Notes under the pieces: model-generated | Databases searched by the model: none | What the model was told of the DNA's origin: nothing | Seen by the model: the letters and a program-made list of their open reading frames with translations, nothing else | Program-made: the position numbers and the translations under genes | Shown: positions 62,516-64,000 of the stretch, piece after piece | Layout: the number at the start of each line of letters is the position of its first letter | How positions within the stretch are numbered: the stretch's first letter is position 1 | From: Paenibacillus wynnii | GTDB lineage: Bacteria > Bacillota > Bacilli > Paenibacillales > Paenibacillaceae | NCBI RefSeq assembly: GCF_030812855.1 | Contig: NZ_JAUSTK010000001.1 | Location: 310,001 to 374,000, forward strand | Length of the DNA stretch: 64,000 nt | Reading direction: 5' to 3'

Positions 62516-64000
62516 TTATACAGGAGATGTCTCGGATAAAAGATCCATGACCTGCCCGAACAGCTTCGTTGCGGTATGCCGGTTGCCAGGAGCTACATTC
62601 TGCACAACCACTGCTACAGTATATTGAGGACGGTCAAACGGGCCATAACCGATAAACCATTGGTTATTTCGCGGCAATCCCTTCACAAGGGTTTGTGCAG
62701 TACCTGATTTTCCAGCCAAAGGCCATTTCGCGCTCTGCAGTGAACTGCCGGTGCCCTCCGTTACTACCTTACGCATCCAGGACAGTAGTAGCTCTGCAGT
62801 GTTCTTAGAAATTCGGCCGAACGGAGTGGGTGCAAGATGACGAGATAGGTCCATCAGCTTTTGGCCATTTGCGAAATTGATCCTCTGCAGAATACGAGGA
62901 GCGGTCACTTCACCTCCATGAAGAAGGGTTACTATAAGATTGGCCGCTTGAAGCGGTGAGACGCGAACATCCCTCTGACCAATAGCCGTTTGTACTCTGG
63001 TTCCGGCGTCATCAGTTACTAAAGTATTAAAAATCGTTCCCTTTTGTTCCCCTGCCAGCGGCTTTAAATGATTCATCCCGAGGGTATCGTCAGCTTGCCA
63101 GGTAATCTCTCTCCCCATCCCGAGTGCCATGGCAATAGATTGAAGCTGATTACCGCTTAGACGCTCGGCCAGAGTTGCAAATACAGTATTGCAGGACACG
63201 GCGAACCCTTCCTCAAGCGTAAGGGGCCCGTGTCCTTTTCCTTGCCGGCAGGACAAGCCGTATCTATCAAATTCACCCTTGCAAGAGAATAGTTCACCGG
63301 GGGATGTGACACCCGTTTCTATTGCAGCAGCAGCCGTTATAATTTTGAAAATCGATCCAGGCTCCATAGCCTTCAGCGCTCGATTGTTCCATTCCCCGCC
63401 CTCCGGTGAAATCTTTTCCGGATTATAAAAGGGCCGGGATACCATGGATACAACATCCCCGGTATGGGCGTCTAATACTACCACCGCGCCTTCTTTTACC
63501 CCCGCTTTAACAGCCAGTTCTTCAATTCCTTCCTGTATCTTCATATCTATCGTCGTGTAAAGAGATAGCGGATAATATGGATTAGCGGGGGTCCGTACCT
63601 TAATGTCACTTCCAGGCAGGCGATTCCCACGAGCATCCACTTGTGCGTATGCCTCAGTATGACCAACTCCTCGAAGCAAGGGCTCCAATGTCTTCTCCAA
63701 GCCCGCTGTTCCCTTCATTGGAATTCGAAGCCCGGCGGATGAGCGAGGTGCTGCTTCCGACAGGTATCCCATCCATTGGCGCCCGGATATATCTCCGTTA
63801 TATCTACGAGCAAAGGGCAGAACCTTCAGACCATCAATACCGAGACCGCTTATTTCTTCAGCTTGTATAGGAGTAATTGCCATAGGTTCGCCAGTAGCAG
63901 CGGAAGGCCACAAGATAGGCTCCTTGAGCGGAGAGATTTTGTTAAATAGTGCCTTATAATTAGTCCCTAATATTTCGGCCACACGATTCAGGGCTATATC
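62516..64000 (-). CDS. Class B penicillin-binding protein, 5' end outside window
   Basis: At least 494 codons; the frame is open to the window edge, so the N-terminus with its membrane anchor is missing. A PBP-dimer region precedes the transpeptidase with the three active-site motifs SxxK (MEPGSIFKII), SxN (VSCNT) and KSGT (AGKSGTAQTL). It crosslinks peptidoglycan. Similar proteins include SpoVD, PbpI and PBP2-type enzymes; the subgroup cannot be fixed from the visible part. No PASTA domain follows the transpeptidase. It ends 4 bp from the YtvI-like stop with no terminator between. Confidence 0.9.
   Translation of the reverse strand, partial: DIALNRVAEILGTNYKALFNKISPLKEPILWPSAATGEPMAITPIQAEEISGLGIDGLKVLPFARRYNGDISGRQWMGYLSEAAPRSSAGLRIPMKGTAGLEKTLEPLLRGVGHTEAYAQVDARGNRLPGSDIKVRTPANPYYPLSLYTTIDMKIQEGIEELAVKAGVKEGAVVVLDAHTGDVVSMVSRPFYNPEKISPEGGEWNNRALKAMEPGSIFKIITAAAAIETGVTSPGELFSCKGEFDRYGLSCRQGKGHGPLTLEEGFAVSCNTVFATLAERLSGNQLQSIAMALGMGREITWQADDTLGMNHLKPLAGEQKGTIFNTLVTDDAGTRVQTAIGQRDVRVSPLQAANLIVTLLHGGEVTAPRILQRINFANGQKLMDLSRHLAPTPFGRISKNTAELLLSWMRKVVTEGTGSSLQSAKWPLAGKSGTAQTLVKGLPRNNQWFIGYGPFDRPQYTVAVVVQNVAPGNRHTATKLFGQVMDLLSETSPV

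Overview
The window looks like a chromosomal segment of a Gram-positive endospore former, most likely Paenibacillus or a close relative. This is an inference from gene content: a CotF-type coat protein, a Spo0E-like phosphatase, a T-box in front of pheST, a GlcT/RAT-controlled ptsG, cre-type catabolite sites, AGGAGG-like ribosome binding sites, frequent GTG/TTG starts, and proteins that match Bacillus subtilis families (YusI, AlaR/AlaT, MutS2-YshE, YuaFG, AmyX). Base composition is moderate and I see no prophage, rRNA, tRNA or CRISPR array. Most genes lie on the minus strand.

Layout. 1-7.7 kb: end of a ROK sugar kinase, a 5'-3' exonuclease, a Spx/ArsC-like protein, RluA-type pseudouridine synthase, cobalamin adenosyltransferase, a lipoprotein, a Spo0E-like protein, the AlaR-AlaT alanine pair and two small coat-type proteins. 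7.8-12.7 kb: FAD oxidoreductase, a DcuS/CitA-type two-component pair and an MFS transporter. 12.8-18.6 kb: zinc-ribbon protein, a 26-residue membrane peptide, a DUF350 protein (YshE), MutS2, a holin-like membrane protein, a diguanylate cyclase and a lipoprotein with a CuA site. 18.6-19.3 kb: a non-coding interval with a periodic palindrome array. 19.3-27.5 kb: a complete xylose uptake and sensing cluster. 27.6-33.9 kb: a ZapA-domain protein with a very long coiled coil, pheT, pheS and their T-box. 34.4-38.6 kb: a second GGDEF protein and a type I pullulanase. 39.0-44.4 kb: ptsI, ptsH, ptsG and glcT. 44.5-47.9 kb: flotillin/NfeD pair and an iron alcohol dehydrogenase. 48-49.1 kb: a decayed IS1182-type element. 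49.1-53.9 kb: galT-galE-galK with a divergent AraC regulator. 54.0-64 kb: sirtuin, HAD phosphatase, alpha/beta hydrolase, acyltransferase, ilvD, polysaccharide deacetylase, an AI-2E/YtvI-type membrane protein and a class B penicillin-binding protein running off the end.

A carbohydrate theme links much of the window. Glucose enters through PtsG (EIICBA), fed by EI and HPr and switched on by GlcT antitermination. Xylose enters through XylFGH, controlled by a membrane-anchored sugar-binding sensor, a LytS/YesM-type kinase and a YesN-type regulator. Both xylose transcription units carry a near-consensus cre, so HPr-Ser-P/CcpA repression is expected. The Leloir genes handle galactose and the pullulanase handles alpha-glucans.

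The most unusual signals are non-coding. (1) Seven copies of a 13-bp dyad TGYAY-N3-RTRCA lie 51-52 bp apart (one gap of 62), which places them on one helical face. (2) Three copies of a long palindromic element share a core but have unrelated outer arms that are self-complementary within each copy. One copy splits pheS from pheT and one lies inside the IS remnant. (3) ZapA is fused to a roughly 580-residue coiled coil with an exact 33-bp internal DNA repeat. These three are the best candidates for undescribed biology here.
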